From Flavobacteriaceae bacterium (GTDB lineage: Bacteria; Bacteroidota; Bacteroidia; Flavobacteriales; Flavobacteriaceae): DNA of 64,000 nucleotides. The notes beneath the pieces are model-generated. The model worked only from the letters and a program-made list of their open reading frames with translations, was not told the origin of the DNA and did no database searches. Positions 27,850 through 37,787 of this stretch are shown here, one piece after another; the first letter of the stretch is position 1, and each line of letters starts with the position of its first letter. The stretch spans positions 23,478 to 87,477 of the forward strand of contig JABSPK010000014.1 of assembly GCA_013214065.1 (NCBI GenBank), written 5' to 3'. Position numbers and translations under genes: made by a program.

Positions 27850-28591
27850 ATGACCGACAACCTACAACAGACCTATATCAACTACTCCAACGAATTTAGA
27901 CGTTCGAAGGGGTCTAAAGAAAGCCTTGCGAACTTGTATGACCTTCTGTACCACCTGGAGACCATAGCGCGTAGCCCCAATGAAAACCGGATCTTGTCGA
28001 ACGTGCAAAGCCTCTTAGGGTATCATAAATCAGCCTACGACACCTTTAAACCGACCGTAGCTACCGACGACCGAAAGGAACTGAAGAAACTGTACAAGTT
28101 GCAGGACATGGCCAAATCACATGGCGACTTTTTTGCGACCAAAGATTTGCGCAAACGCCATTACAAAAAAAGGCTCCCACTTTCAGCCGCTGATTTCCAA
28201 CAAGGGGATGCCGGGGAGCACAGTTACCTCCACCTGAAGGACATCGTGATCTTCAACCAACCGACCCCCCCCCGATAGGGTCAGCATCGAATTTTTGGGA
28301 ACGCATCACTTCGAGGAAGAGGCCGAACGGATCATCGGCTATATCAATTGGCTTGGGGACTGTAAAAAGGAATTGATCGCTTTTTACAACGCACAAATGA
28401 AGGACTATGTCGATGCCCCTGCCGATGCCGATTGGTACGACGGTTTGGAGGTAATCCGGGTAGAACTGATCTTGGGGAAAAAAGGAAAGCTGTTTGCAGA
28501 AATAACGGCGGGCGATACCTTCTTGCCCGACCATCTATTGGATATGGAATTCGAAGGGCGACAACTGCTAACCATGGGATACGATGGATAA
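27850..28591 (+). pseudogene. Hypothetical protein split by a C9 homopolymer frameshift
   Basis: Two frames make one coherent protein of about 246 residues. The first runs from ATG 27850 to a TAG just after a run of nine C at 28265-28273; the second continues in the +1 frame, from DRVSIEFLGTHHFEEE to the stop at 28589-28591. Removing one C restores the frame through a Pro-rich turn. No signal peptide is seen and I do not recognise the family; the C-terminal half is an alpha/beta domain. The tract could be a phase-variation switch, a real mutation or a homopolymer sequencing error. Confidence 0.65.
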
Positions 28592-28657
28592 AACAAGATC
28601 TTCCAAATTTCGATTGAACAAGAAGCAACCGTTGTTTGCGATCCAATACTTCCAACC

Positions 28658-29158
28658 ATGAAAAACTGCTTCCCCTATCTCCTTGTTTGCTTGTTGTTGG
28701 GATGCGCTTCCCACAAAAAAACCAACAAAATGGCTGCTGAAATCGACTGTGCCCAAACCTTCTATTTCGCTTATGATCCGCGAGGGGATTTCGAAAAATT
28801 CGAATATCTGGGATTGCCGACCTTCGGGGATTCCAAGTTTCCTGATTTCAACGAACGTTTTATCCGATCGGTGGAGGAATTGGACAAAGACACCCCAATG
28901 GCTTTGCATTATGTGGAGTCCGATCGCCTACCGGCCAAGAACGAGACCTTTGCCGAAGTGTGGATCGAGGATATCCGGCTGATAGCGGGCTTTTCAAGCG
29001 CCGTACTCGAGGTGGATCTTGTGTATGAAATGCCGGGGGAAACCCTGCGTTTGACCGGAACCAACAAAATGAACGTCGGTTTCACCAAAAGGGGAAGCCT
29101 GTACAAAGCCCTGAAAAACGGACACTTTCTCTTTATCTCAGCGATTTGTGGACGATGA
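28658..29158 (+). CDS. Hypothetical lipoprotein, 166 aa
   Basis: The signal peptide ends in a lipobox with Cys16 (LLLGCAS), so the protein is exported and lipidated. The mature domain of about 145 residues is beta-rich with no catalytic motif. It follows the frameshifted hypothetical gene by 66 bases. Family not recognised. Confidence 0.6.
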   Translation: MKNCFPYLLVCLLLGCASHKKTNKMAAEIDCAQTFYFAYDPRGDFEKFEYLGLPTFGDSKFPDFNERFIRSVEELDKDTPMALHYVESDRLPAKNETFAEVWIEDIRLIAGFSSAVLEVDLVYEMPGETLRLTGTNKMNVGFTKRGSLYKALKNGHFLFISAICGR

Positions 29159-29302
29159 AGATATGGGGTCTTTGAAAGATACCCCATCGGAAAGCCACGC
29201 CCAATTTGGGAGCGTCTTAAATTTTATCTAAATTTATCCATGAGTGAAAATTCCCATTAGGCAGAACACAATAACCACGGGAATAGGACGTAATCGAACA
29301 CC

Positions 29303-30196
29303 ATGAGAAACATCATCACGATCGTATTCATCATCTTCAGTACCCAGCTAACTTTGGCCCAAGGGTATCAAGCTGAGTTTTTGAAATACTGCTAAATCAA
29401 TGATACCGTGAATCAGTTAAAGGTGTTACAAAAATGGCAATCGGAAGACCCGAAGGATGCCGAGCTCTATACTAGCTATTTCAACTATCATTTTGCAAAA
29501 TCAAAATCAGAGGTGCTTTCCTTATCTACGGAAGAACCTACCGGAGAGCGCTTGGTATTGAAAGACAAGGAAAATAACACCGCAGGCTACCTGGGGAGCC
29601 AACTTCAATTTGATAAGGCGGAGCTTCAAAAGGGGTTCGTAAAAATCGATGAAGGAATCGCCCGGTATCCCAATCGGCTGGATATGCGATTTGGAAAAAT
29701 CTATGCCTTGGGACAAGTCAAAGATTGGGCGGCTTTCACCAATGAAATCCTGAAAACCATTGATCGGTCTGCCGAAAATGACAATCGTTGGACTTGGACG
29801 GACCATGAAAACTATGGCGGTGGTGAAAAAGGATTCCTTTTGGATATCCAAAACTATCAATTGCAGCTCTATGATACCGGAAACAACGACCTCTTGGAAA
29901 ATATGAGAGTCATTGCCAAAAAAGTTCTGGAGCATTACCCAAAACATATCGAGAGCCTATCCAATTTATCGATTACCTATTTATTGACCGGCGAGTATGA
30001 CAAAGCCCTTGAACCGCTTTTAAAGGCCGAACGGATCAATCCGAAAGACTATATCGTCCTTGCCAATATCGCCCAGGGCTATAAACTTAAAGGTGACAAG
30101 CAAAAAGCCATTGCCTATTATCGAAAAACCGCCGAATTCGGCGATGCCCAGGCCAAAGAATTCGCAAAGCAGCAAATAGCGGAATTGCAACAGTAA
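29303..30196 (+). pseudogene. Secreted TPR protein interrupted by in-frame TAA
   Basis: A signal peptide begins at ATG 29303 (hydrophobic IITIVFIIFSTQLTLAQ) and the frame stops at TAA 29393-29395 after 30 codons, then stays open for 266 codons to the stop at 30194-30196. The remainder has at least two TPR units near the C-terminus (SLSNLSITYLLTGEYDKALE, then VLANIAQGYKLKGDKQKAIAYY). A GTG at 29408 could restart translation but would give a product with no signal peptide. The full protein would be about 296 residues and periplasmic. Confidence 0.78.
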
Positions 30197-30281
30197 AAAA
30201 GAAACCCTTTTTTCGTTGGATTCAACGAATTGCCGTAACCAAACCGATACCCATAACGTCTAAAAACCAAACGACCGACCC

Positions 30282-31145
30282 ATGCGAAAGTTCCTAAAAG
30301 TGTTGAAGTGGCTCCTTGTCACTCTGTTTACCCTATTGGTAATCCTAGTGCTCTACCTGCGGTTTTCGCGATTTTCCGATAAGATGATCTATCAGACCAA
30401 CGGCAGTCAATACGCCAAATTCAGCTCTGAATGGAAGCATGAAGAACATTATTTCAAAAGGGATGGGGAAGTCGCCCTCCACGGTGTCCTTTTCAAACCG
30501 GATTCCATCCCCCCTATAGCCACCATTTTCCACTTTTCAGGGAAAGGGATGCACTTGATGTCGGCCGTTCAAACCACCTACAAACCCTTATTGGAAGCAG
30601 GATTTCAGGTCTTTTGTTACGAGCGCCGCGATTTTGGGCAATCGAATGGCGAAGCGACCAATTCAAAAACGCTTCAAAGCGACGCCCTGGCCGTTTTTGA
30701 TGAAGTCGTCGACATGAAAGGTGTTGCGGATACGCCCATCATCATTTGGGGCCAATCCTTGGGTGGTGCTTTTGCCACCATGACCGCGGGCCATCGGGTA
30801 GATCGGATCGAAGGGCTGTTGCTGGAAGGAACCTTTAGCTCCTTCCCCGACATCGGAAAGGTCTATGCCAATGCCTTGAACCTCGAAAAGGTGAAATGGG
30901 TGGTACCCCTGATTATGAACAATGATTTTCCGGCCATGGAAGAAATACAAAAGGTGACCGTACCCACCACCATCATCCATAGCTCCACCGACAAGGAAGT
31001 ACCCTATGCCTTGGGCAGGAAACTGTTCGAAGCGGCCGATCCCAACACCACCCGGTTTTGGGCGATCGAAGGCAAGCACATTCGCGGTATCCTGGATTAT
31101 GAAGCCCCTTATGTGGCCGAATTCATAAAGTTCCTGCAACCCTAA
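30282..31145 (+). CDS. Alpha/beta hydrolase, BAAT/acyl-thioester or serine aminopeptidase type
   Basis: 287 residues. A single N-terminal TM helix (about 9-26) anchors it with the catalytic domain outside. The nucleophile elbow is GQSLGG (Ser159), the acid region is HSSTDKEVP and the His lies in EGKHIRGI. The YERRDFGQS segment is typical of S33/BAAT-like hydrolases such as those of the FrsA/YqjL type. Likely a membrane-anchored esterase or peptidase; substrate unknown. Confidence 0.88.
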   Translation: MRKFLKVLKWLLVTLFTLLVILVLYLRFSRFSDKMIYQTNGSQYAKFSSEWKHEEHYFKRDGEVALHGVLFKPDSIPPIATIFHFSGKGMHLMSAVQTTYKPLLEAGFQVFCYERRDFGQSNGEATNSKTLQSDALAVFDEVVDMKGVADTPIIIWGQSLGGAFATMTAGHRVDRIEGLLLEGTFSSFPDIGKVYANALNLEKVKWVVPLIMNNDFPAMEEIQKVTVPTTIIHSSTDKEVPYALGRKLFEAADPNTTRFWAIEGKHIRGILDYEAPYVAEFIKFLQP

Positions 31146-31229
31146 CGGTTGTGTATCTTCAGAAGAAATGCTAGCTTGAACACAGTCGATCAAGGGCCAT
31201 GGACCATTGCCCATTGAAAACAATCTCGA

Positions 31230-32474
31230 ATGCTGAGTAACAAGTATCTGCTCTTCCTATTGTTCTTTCATTGTGTGGCGTTCACCAACGCACAATCCGA
31301 CGTGTTCACCAAGGTCAAGCCGGAAATGGTGGGACTTTCAACGGACAGCCTGCAAAAAATGAATGCGCATTTCCACCGACTGGTCGACGACGGCAAGCTG
31401 GCGGGGATCCAAACCGCGATCTTGCGTCATGGCCAACTCGCCCAGTTCGACAGCTATGGGTATGCCAACCTTGCGGAAGCCACACCGCTCGACGAAGGAA
31501 GCCTGTTCCGTATTTTTTCCATGACCAAACCGATCGTATCGGTGGCCCTGATGCAATTGTACGAACAAGGGAAATTCAAACTGGACGACCCGCTCTACAA
31601 GTTCATTCCCGAGTTCCGGGAGATGAAGGTGTTTTCCGAAAAAGGCCTGGTCAAAGCCAAAATCCCGATCCGGATCATCGATCTGCTCCGCCACAGTTCC
31701 GGTTATACCTATGGGCGAAGCGCACTTCCTGAAATGGACCGCATGTACCGCGAGGCGCATGTGCACGCCTCGACCACGAACCGGGAGTTCGTGCTGAAGT
31801 TGAGCCGACTGCCGCTGTATTTCGAACCCGGCACCGACTGGCGCTATGGTTTTTCGACCAACATCTGTGGGTATTTGATCGAGGTCCTTTCAGGCAAGGA
31901 CTTGGATCGCTATTTGAAAGAGCATATCCTGACACCCCTGAACATGCACGACACCCATTTTCAGGTGCCCCAAGACAAAGTCGATCGGTTTACCGTGGGC
32001 TATCGCTGGCAAGAAGGCTCGGGCTTGCAGCGAAGTGAAGCCCAACGAAACAACCGCTATACCCGAAAGGTCACCTTGTTCAATGGGGGTGGTGGCATGG
32101 TATCGACGACCAATGATTACCTTCGCTTTTGCCAAATGTTGTTGAACAAAGGGGAAGGCAACGGACAGCGCATTCTCAAGGAAGCAACGGTGGCTTTGAT
32201 GTTACAAGACCAACTACAAGAAGTGCGGCCGTATCAAGAACGACTTCGTCTTCCCATGGGCGAGTCGGGTTTTGGTTTGGGTTTCGCGATTCGGGGCAGT
32301 GATGCAAATCATTTGGAACGGGTTTACGGTTGGGGGGGCGCGGTCGGCACCTACTTCAAAATCGATTTGGAGCACGACATGGCCTATGTGATGATGATCC
32401 AATTGGCACCGCACCGCCACCTGGGACTTCGGCAATTGATCCAAGATTATATCGAAGCGGCCTTGGTGCCATAG
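31230..32474 (+). CDS. Secreted serine hydrolase, class C beta-lactamase family
   Basis: 414 residues with a Sec signal peptide ending near FTNAQ. The SxxK motif is SMTK at 97-100, in the context LFRIFSMTKPI typical of EstB-like esterases and beta-lactamase-related proteins. The second motif region is WRYGFSTN and a C-terminal GWGGAVGTYF replaces the KTG motif. It is 28 bases upstream of an AraC regulator that may control it. Role is probably ester or peptide hydrolysis in the periplasm. Confidence 0.9.
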   Translation: MLSNKYLLFLLFFHCVAFTNAQSDVFTKVKPEMVGLSTDSLQKMNAHFHRLVDDGKLAGIQTAILRHGQLAQFDSYGYANLAEATPLDEGSLFRIFSMTKPIVSVALMQLYEQGKFKLDDPLYKFIPEFREMKVFSEKGLVKAKIPIRIIDLLRHSSGYTYGRSALPEMDRMYREAHVHASTTNREFVLKLSRLPLYFEPGTDWRYGFSTNICGYLIEVLSGKDLDRYLKEHILTPLNMHDTHFQVPQDKVDRFTVGYRWQEGSGLQRSEAQRNNRYTRKVTLFNGGGGMVSTTNDYLRFCQMLLNKGEGNGQRILKEATVALMLQDQLQEVRPYQERLRLPMGESGFGLGFAIRGSDANHLERVYGWGGAVGTYFKIDLEHDMAYVMMIQLAPHRHLGLRQLIQDYIEAALVP

Positions 32475-32501
32475 CCCGCGTAAAATCAGGGAAGTAAGTC
32501 T

Positions 32502-33320
32502 ATGGATATCCAAATTTTTCAACCGAAACACCCGCGCTTACAAGCCCTTGTCCAAAACTACTATGTCTTGCAAAGCCAGAAAGACGAGACCGTTACCTAC
32601 CTGACCTTCCCCAAGCCGTATAGCGTCCTCTCACTGTACAAAGGGGCCGAAATCACCCACCTCCAGAACAGGATGCGTATCGAAGCCAAGCTGGAAGCCC
32701 CCTTAATTGCTGACCTCACCTTCTCGTACAGCCAACCCTTGTTGATCGAATACCAGGGATCGATCAGGGAATTGACGGTGTATTTCAAACCTTTGGGGAT
32801 ACATGCCTTTGGATCCCCATTTAAAGGGAAGGCGACGAAATCGGAGGAGTTCTTTACATCAGCCGACGACAGGATGAAACTGGATACCCTCTTAGACCGC
32901 GGGCAAACGGAGGCCTTGATCGATAGCCTTGAAACCTATTTGGTGTCCAAACTAACCGAGTTCAGACATCCCTTTCTCCATCGATTCGTGGAGGCGGTGA
33001 CCAATGACCCGACCCTATCCCTAGCCCAACTTTCAAAGTCTTATGGCATCAGCCAAAAGACCCTGATCAAACATGCCAAGGCCTATCTCTTCAGGACCCC
33101 TTCACAGTTCATAAAAGTGGTCCGCTTTTACAGCAGCCTGAAAGCGTACGATACCAAGGGCCACGGTACCCTATCCTTGACGGAAATCGGGTACAGCGCT
33201 TCCTTTTTCGATCAAGCCCATATGATCAAGGAATTCAAAACCCTCACCGGATTCACTCCGCGGCGATTCTTCAATAATCTGGAACGCACCGACGGAAATT
33301 TAAACTGGATTTTCTTGTAG
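32502..33320 (+). CDS. AraC family transcriptional regulator (cytoplasmic)
   Basis: 272 residues, no TM helices. The N-terminal half is an AraC-type ligand-binding region and the C-terminal 100 residues contain two HTH units, with SLAQLSKSYGISQKTLIKHAK and EIGYSASFFDQAHMIKEFKTLTGFTP. It differs from the two membrane-anchored AraC regulators of this window. Positioned 28 bases after the serine hydrolase, it is probably co-transcribed with it. Confidence 0.88.
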   Translation: MDIQIFQPKHPRLQALVQNYYVLQSQKDETVTYLTFPKPYSVLSLYKGAEITHLQNRMRIEAKLEAPLIADLTFSYSQPLLIEYQGSIRELTVYFKPLGIHAFGSPFKGKATKSEEFFTSADDRMKLDTLLDRGQTEALIDSLETYLVSKLTEFRHPFLHRFVEAVTNDPTLSLAQLSKSYGISQKTLIKHAKAYLFRTPSQFIKVVRFYSSLKAYDTKGHGTLSLTEIGYSASFFDQAHMIKEFKTLTGFTPRRFFNNLERTDGNLNWIFL

Positions 33321-33388
33321 GGGTAAAAATTATACAATCCCTTCTTGTTCGGGGACCGTATCTTGCCTAGCGCAAAATATACCGAGCT

Positions 33389-35509
33389 ATGATGTATTTC
33401 TTACGCCTTTGTGCCCTGGTACTCACCTTGATAATACCGTACTACGGCTATGGCTGTTCGATTTTCATCAGCTCGAAACAGGGTCGGGTATTGGTGGGGG
33501 CTAATGAAGATTCGCTGACATCGTTTCGCAACCTTTGGTTCGTTCCGGCCAAGGAAGGACGGTATGGGGCGGTGTTTTTCGGCCAGAACGACATGCAGAC
33601 CCAGGCCGGCATGAACGAACACGGCTTGTTTTTTGATTTTGCAGCGATTCCGCGCATCAGCCCAAAATCCACTCAAATCAACTTCATTCCCATTGCCGAA
33701 ATCCTGGCCACTTGTAAAACCGTTGAAGAGGCTTTGAATCTGTATCAAAAATACACCTATGCTTCCTACGGCTCGCAAATGCTCTTGGCCGACGCGACGG
33801 GGAATTCCGTTCTGATCAATGCCGACACCATCGTGCGAAAGACCGGCGATTACCAAATCACGACGAACTTCAACATCTGCGAGCTGGAGACCGAAACCTA
33901 CGATTGCCTACGCTATGATAAAATCGATAGGGCCCTAAGCAGCTCCGAGACGATTTTCGTGCCGTTTTTCCAGGATATTCTTCGTGATGTGCACCAAGAA
34001 GGACGGATAGCGACCCAAAATTCCAGCGTTTTCGACCTCAAGGCACGTAAAATACATATGAATTGGTTTCATGATTATTCCGAAACGGTGGTCATCGATC
34101 TGCAAGAGGAATTGAAAAAGGGCTTCCGGATCGAGCCTTTGGGTAATCGTTTCCAACAAAAGAATTTCGCTTCGATCCAATTTCGGGAATCCGAGGAAGG
34201 CTATTTTTACCATACCCTGCTCCATACCTTCGAACATGATGGCCTAACTGCCGGAGCCACCTTTTACCAAGGCTATGTGAACACCCATCCCGACACATCG
34301 GAATCCGCAAAAATTGATCTGAACTGGATCCCCTATGGTTTAATCGCAAAAGCACGGGTCGCCTACGACAACCTGTCCTTCGATTATTACTATATCCCTT
34401 CCTTGCAGACCTACCGACCGATTTGGGGGTCACGACATCCGTTGTTGTATCAAGCCCTTGACATTCTAGAACTTATCGAGGCCAAACAATGGATCGATGG
34501 GGACTTCTTCTTTGAAGAAATCCACGGCTATATCCAAATGGTCCTTGGCAACAAAAACCAAGCCGTGGCGCGCTATGAAAAGGCGATTAGCCTTGCCGAA
34601 AAAGGGTCCAGAGAACAAAAACGGGCCACACTGATGTTGGCCTTGATCCGTGAGGCGGATTTCCCCAAAAACAACAATGAACACCTGAAATACCTCAAAC
34701 AGCGCCCCCCTGGCTTACACCCCAAAGTATTCGCGCCCGAAATGGTTTCTAAGCGCACGGAATACGAATTCGGCTCCGTATTCAACGCCTCCGGCACGGA
34801 ATGCTTTTATGGGGTCGATGTCAACGGTAAGGAAGAAATCCGGTATACCAAGTTGGAGGGTGACCAATGGACCAGCCCGAAAACCCTGCTCACCCATCCG
34901 GTCTTTGGTTACAACGACCCCTTTCTTTCACCGGACGAAAACCGGCTGTACTTCATTTCGCGAAGGACCAATGACGGGCAAGGGAAGCCTAAGGATTACG
35001 ACATTTGGTATGTGCAAAAGGAAGGTGATGCTTGGTCGGAACCCATCAATGCAGGACCACACATCAATACGGGTTCGAACGAGTATTATATTTCCTTCAC
35101 CAAGAACGGGGATCTCTATTTCTCATCGAACACCAAGGCGCCGGAAAACCAGCAGGATGATTTTGACATTTATGTTTCCAAAAACAGCAATGACCAGTTC
35201 CAAAAGCCCATCCCTTTGGGAAGCGCCATCAACACCCCTGCCTATGAAGCCGATGTTTTTGTCGACCCGAATGAAACCTTCTTGATATTCTGTGCCCAAC
35301 GAAAGGAAGGATTCGGCCAAGGGGACTTGTACATCAGTTTTAAAAAGGCCGACGGCACTTGGTCGGTTGCCAAAAACATGGGGGAAACCATCAACACTTC
35401 CGGCCATGAACTCTGCCCCTTTGTGACTGCTGACGGAAAATACTTGTTCTACACTAGCAACAAAGATATTTATTGGGTCAGTGCCGAAATTTTGGAGCGT
35501 TATCGTTGA
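33389..35509 (+). CDS. Fusion: Ntn hydrolase (C45/linear-amide type), TPR linker and PD40 propeller
   Basis: 706 residues. A signal peptide ends at YYGYG and the next residue is Cys23, followed by SIFISS, VLVGANEDS and TQAGMNEHGLFFD. This matches cysteine-nucleophile Ntn hydrolases (acyl-coenzyme A:6-APA acyltransferase or linear amide hydrolase). Residues about 340-440 form TPR-like helices. From about 455 to the end there are PD40/WD40-like repeats (FGYNDPFLSPDENRLYF, DYDIWY, EYYISFTKNGDLYFSS, DFDIYVSK, ELCPFVTADGKYLFYTSN) forming a TolB-like propeller. The three-part fusion is unusual. Probably periplasmic amide hydrolase with a binding propeller. Confidence 0.8.
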   Translation: MMYFLRLCALVLTLIIPYYGYGCSIFISSKQGRVLVGANEDSLTSFRNLWFVPAKEGRYGAVFFGQNDMQTQAGMNEHGLFFDFAAIPRISPKSTQINFIPIAEILATCKTVEEALNLYQKYTYASYGSQMLLADATGNSVLINADTIVRKTGDYQITTNFNICELETETYDCLRYDKIDRALSSSETIFVPFFQDILRDVHQEGRIATQNSSVFDLKARKIHMNWFHDYSETVVIDLQEELKKGFRIEPLGNRFQQKNFASIQFRESEEGYFYHTLLHTFEHDGLTAGATFYQGYVNTHPDTSESAKIDLNWIPYGLIAKARVAYDNLSFDYYYIPSLQTYRPIWGSRHPLLYQALDILELIEAKQWIDGDFFFEEIHGYIQMVLGNKNQAVARYEKAISLAEKGSREQKRATLMLALIREADFPKNNNEHLKYLKQRPPGLHPKVFAPEMVSKRTEYEFGSVFNASGTECFYGVDVNGKEEIRYTKLEGDQWTSPKTLLTHPVFGYNDPFLSPDENRLYFISRRTNDGQGKPKDYDIWYVQKEGDAWSEPINAGPHINTGSNEYYISFTKNGDLYFSSNTKAPENQQDDFDIYVSKNSNDQFQKPIPLGSAINTPAYEADVFVDPNETFLIFCAQRKEGFGQGDLYISFKKADGTWSVAKNMGETINTSGHELCPFVTADGKYLFYTSNKDIYWVSAEILERYR

Positions 35510-35667
35510 TTTGATTCAGGGTGAATTGGAATACTAAGGAATTTTTTTACACCTCCTGAATTCATATACTTACTTCCTGAAAAAAATAACGTAAGCGTTT
35601 CCTGTTTCTTAATTTAAGTCAATGCTTGGTGAATTCCGCAAGGCTAATTTTGACCTTATTTGGTTCA

Positions 35668-36126
35668 ATGAGCACACTTACCGTAAAAAAAGGGGAAGTT
35701 CTTCAAAGACCTGGAGAATTGAACTCTAAACTATACCTAGTTGTTTCCGGTCTACTTCGCAGTTATTTTCTAGACCAAAAAGGGAGGGAACATATTTTCC
35801 TTTTCGCCGCTGAAGGTTCGGTTATGGTGGATCACATCCCGCCCAATCTTCCTTGCGACCTGTTTATTGATGCCTTGGGAGACAGCCAAGTCGTGACTTA
35901 CGATAAAAATTACTGGAATGCACATAATAACATGATGGAGATGTTACAAAGAATCGACATCCTCCAGAAGCGGGTCATTATGAATATGGGGGAAAGCATC
36001 TATGACCGCTATCACTATTTCTTGCAACTGTATCCGGATATCGTGCCTCGAATTCCCCAAAGAATGATTGCTTCTTACTTAGGGGTTACCCCTGAAGCGC
36101 TAAGTAAGGCCAAGCATAGAAAATAA
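35668..36126 (+). CDS. Crp/Fnr family regulator, short N-terminus
   Basis: 152 residues from ATG 35668. A cyclic-nucleotide-binding-type beta roll (VKKGEVLQRPGELNSKLYLVVSGLLRSYF) and a C-terminal HTH (RMIASYLGVTPEALSKAKH) are clear. The usual N-terminal helix of about 25 residues is short; TTG 35626 in the same frame could add 14 residues. It heads the accessory block of 36-50 kb and may be its local regulator. It is preceded by an AT-rich leader. Ligand unknown. Confidence 0.82.
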   Translation: MSTLTVKKGEVLQRPGELNSKLYLVVSGLLRSYFLDQKGREHIFLFAAEGSVMVDHIPPNLPCDLFIDALGDSQVVTYDKNYWNAHNNMMEMLQRIDILQKRVIMNMGESIYDRYHYFLQLYPDIVPRIPQRMIASYLGVTPEALSKAKHRK

Positions 36127-36257
36127 TTTCACCGCATGTGATTAAAATGTTAAATATTTTAACTCTTAATTTAAATTAATGTACGGGGAAATTGTTGAAC
36201 CTAAATTCGGTCGGTCGATTAAAAGAACAAAATCGACGTGAAGGCTAAAAAACCAAC

Positions 36258-37676
36258 ATGAAAAAACTACCAATTACCCTAATACTTGCCTTATTCCTTT
36301 TCACTTTTATCATGCATTCACAGGAAGTGGAACTTAAAGCACCGCCCAGCTTTATGGATGATAGTGCTGATGAAGATTACAGCTATCTAAAGAACAAGGA
36401 CACGGCGAGCACCTATGATAAAATGTTTGCACAATCGCTCAAGTTCATTCCTCTTGGTAAAAGCAAGAAAAGCTATTTGACGCTAGGTGGTCACTATAGG
36501 GCGCGTTTTGAGAGCACAATAAATGATAACTATACCGATGAAAATGACATCTACTACTCTCAGCGACTGAACTTAAATACCAATTTACATCTTGGAAAAC
36601 ACATACGCGTGTTTGCTGACCTATTCCATGGATTTACCAGTGGTGAAGAAGACCGGCTTTTTCAAGATGATGATATCGCTTTTCATCAGGCTTATGTTGA
36701 ATTTACGGTACCTAATCAGGACACTGATTTTACATTTACATTCGGTCGAAAACAGCTGGAATTTGGGGCTGGTCGATTGGTCGCCCGCAGAAATGGTACC
36801 AATATGCGTAGGAGCTTCGATTTGTTGAAGCTCGACTATAATTTCAACCAAAACAAGATTGAAACGTTCTACGGAAAGGAAGTACAGTCTGAATTTGGTG
36901 CCTTTGACAACGATTATACCTTGTTCGACAGTAATGCAAGCAACAACCCTAAACTATGGGGTATCAATGCCGATTTCAATGTAAAAGGGATAATAGGTAA
37001 AACACAATTCTACTATTTAGGGTTTCGCTCTGATTTTGCCAGCTTTAGCGATCTCAGCGGAGAAGAAACACGCCATTCCGTTGGATTTCGTCGCCACGGA
37101 AAGATTGGCAAACGTATGGTATTCAACACTGAGTTGGTATATCAATTCGGCAAACTGGGCGAGGCAAATATCAGCGCTTTCAATATAGAGCTCGACTATA
37201 AGTATACTTTGATCAATACGCCGTGGACCCCAAGGTTAGGTATTAAATTCGACTATTCCTCCGGAGATCGTAATAGCGGTGATGACAAGTTGCAGACCTA
37301 CAATCCACTATTTGTAAATCCTGGACTCTACAGTTTGGCAGCGGTAAATACACCCATAAACCTGAATGGTTTGCATCCAAATCTAAAGATATGGCCATTC
37401 GAAGGGTTCTCGATCTATATGGATTACGCCTTCTTTTTCCGGTCTTCAAAAGAAGATGCATTGTATACCCCGGCACGCTTTATCCTGCGGGATGCCACAA
37501 GGGGAACGAGTGCCTATTTAGGAAGTGCCTTTGGCATGAAAATTTTATATGAAATCAATAGGAACATCGAATTTGAATGGCGCACCACCTACTTTATTGC
37601 CGGTGATTTCGTGAAGGAATCCGGTGAATCGAACAATATATTTTTTACAGGGCCGACCTTGGAATTCAAATTTTAA
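36258..37676 (+). CDS. Alginate-export-like outer-membrane porin
   Basis: 472 residues with a Sec signal peptide (cleavage after MHSQ). The beta-barrel region has the alginate-export family signature: YLTLGGHYRARFEST, SQRLNLNTNLHLG and especially the sequence FTFGRKQLEFGAGRLVARR followed by GTNMRRSFD. The protein ends in Phe (EFKF), consistent with BAM recognition. Such channels carry anionic polysaccharide or other solutes across the outer membrane. No alginate synthesis genes lie nearby, so uptake or export of another substrate is possible. Confidence 0.85.
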   Translation: MKKLPITLILALFLFTFIMHSQEVELKAPPSFMDDSADEDYSYLKNKDTASTYDKMFAQSLKFIPLGKSKKSYLTLGGHYRARFESTINDNYTDENDIYYSQRLNLNTNLHLGKHIRVFADLFHGFTSGEEDRLFQDDDIAFHQAYVEFTVPNQDTDFTFTFGRKQLEFGAGRLVARRNGTNMRRSFDLLKLDYNFNQNKIETFYGKEVQSEFGAFDNDYTLFDSNASNNPKLWGINADFNVKGIIGKTQFYYLGFRSDFASFSDLSGEETRHSVGFRRHGKIGKRMVFNTELVYQFGKLGEANISAFNIELDYKYTLINTPWTPRLGIKFDYSSGDRNSGDDKLQTYNPLFVNPGLYSLAAVNTPINLNGLHPNLKIWPFEGFSIYMDYAFFFRSSKEDALYTPARFILRDATRGTSAYLGSAFGMKILYEINRNIEFEWRTTYFIAGDFVKESGESNNIFFTGPTLEFKF

Positions 37677-37787
37677 GCAGGTTGGATTTTAATCCTGTAA
37701 GGCATAAAAATTAAAAACCAATAAATAACAAAAAACAAAAATAATGAAACCAATTTCCAGAACCTCTTATTTCCAAAACCTAGTAAG

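Noticed and set aside
35622..35727. A frameshift at the A7 run in the Crp/Fnr gene at 35668
   Set aside because: The existing frame already gives a good KKGEVLQRPGE start to the domain, so no shift is needed.
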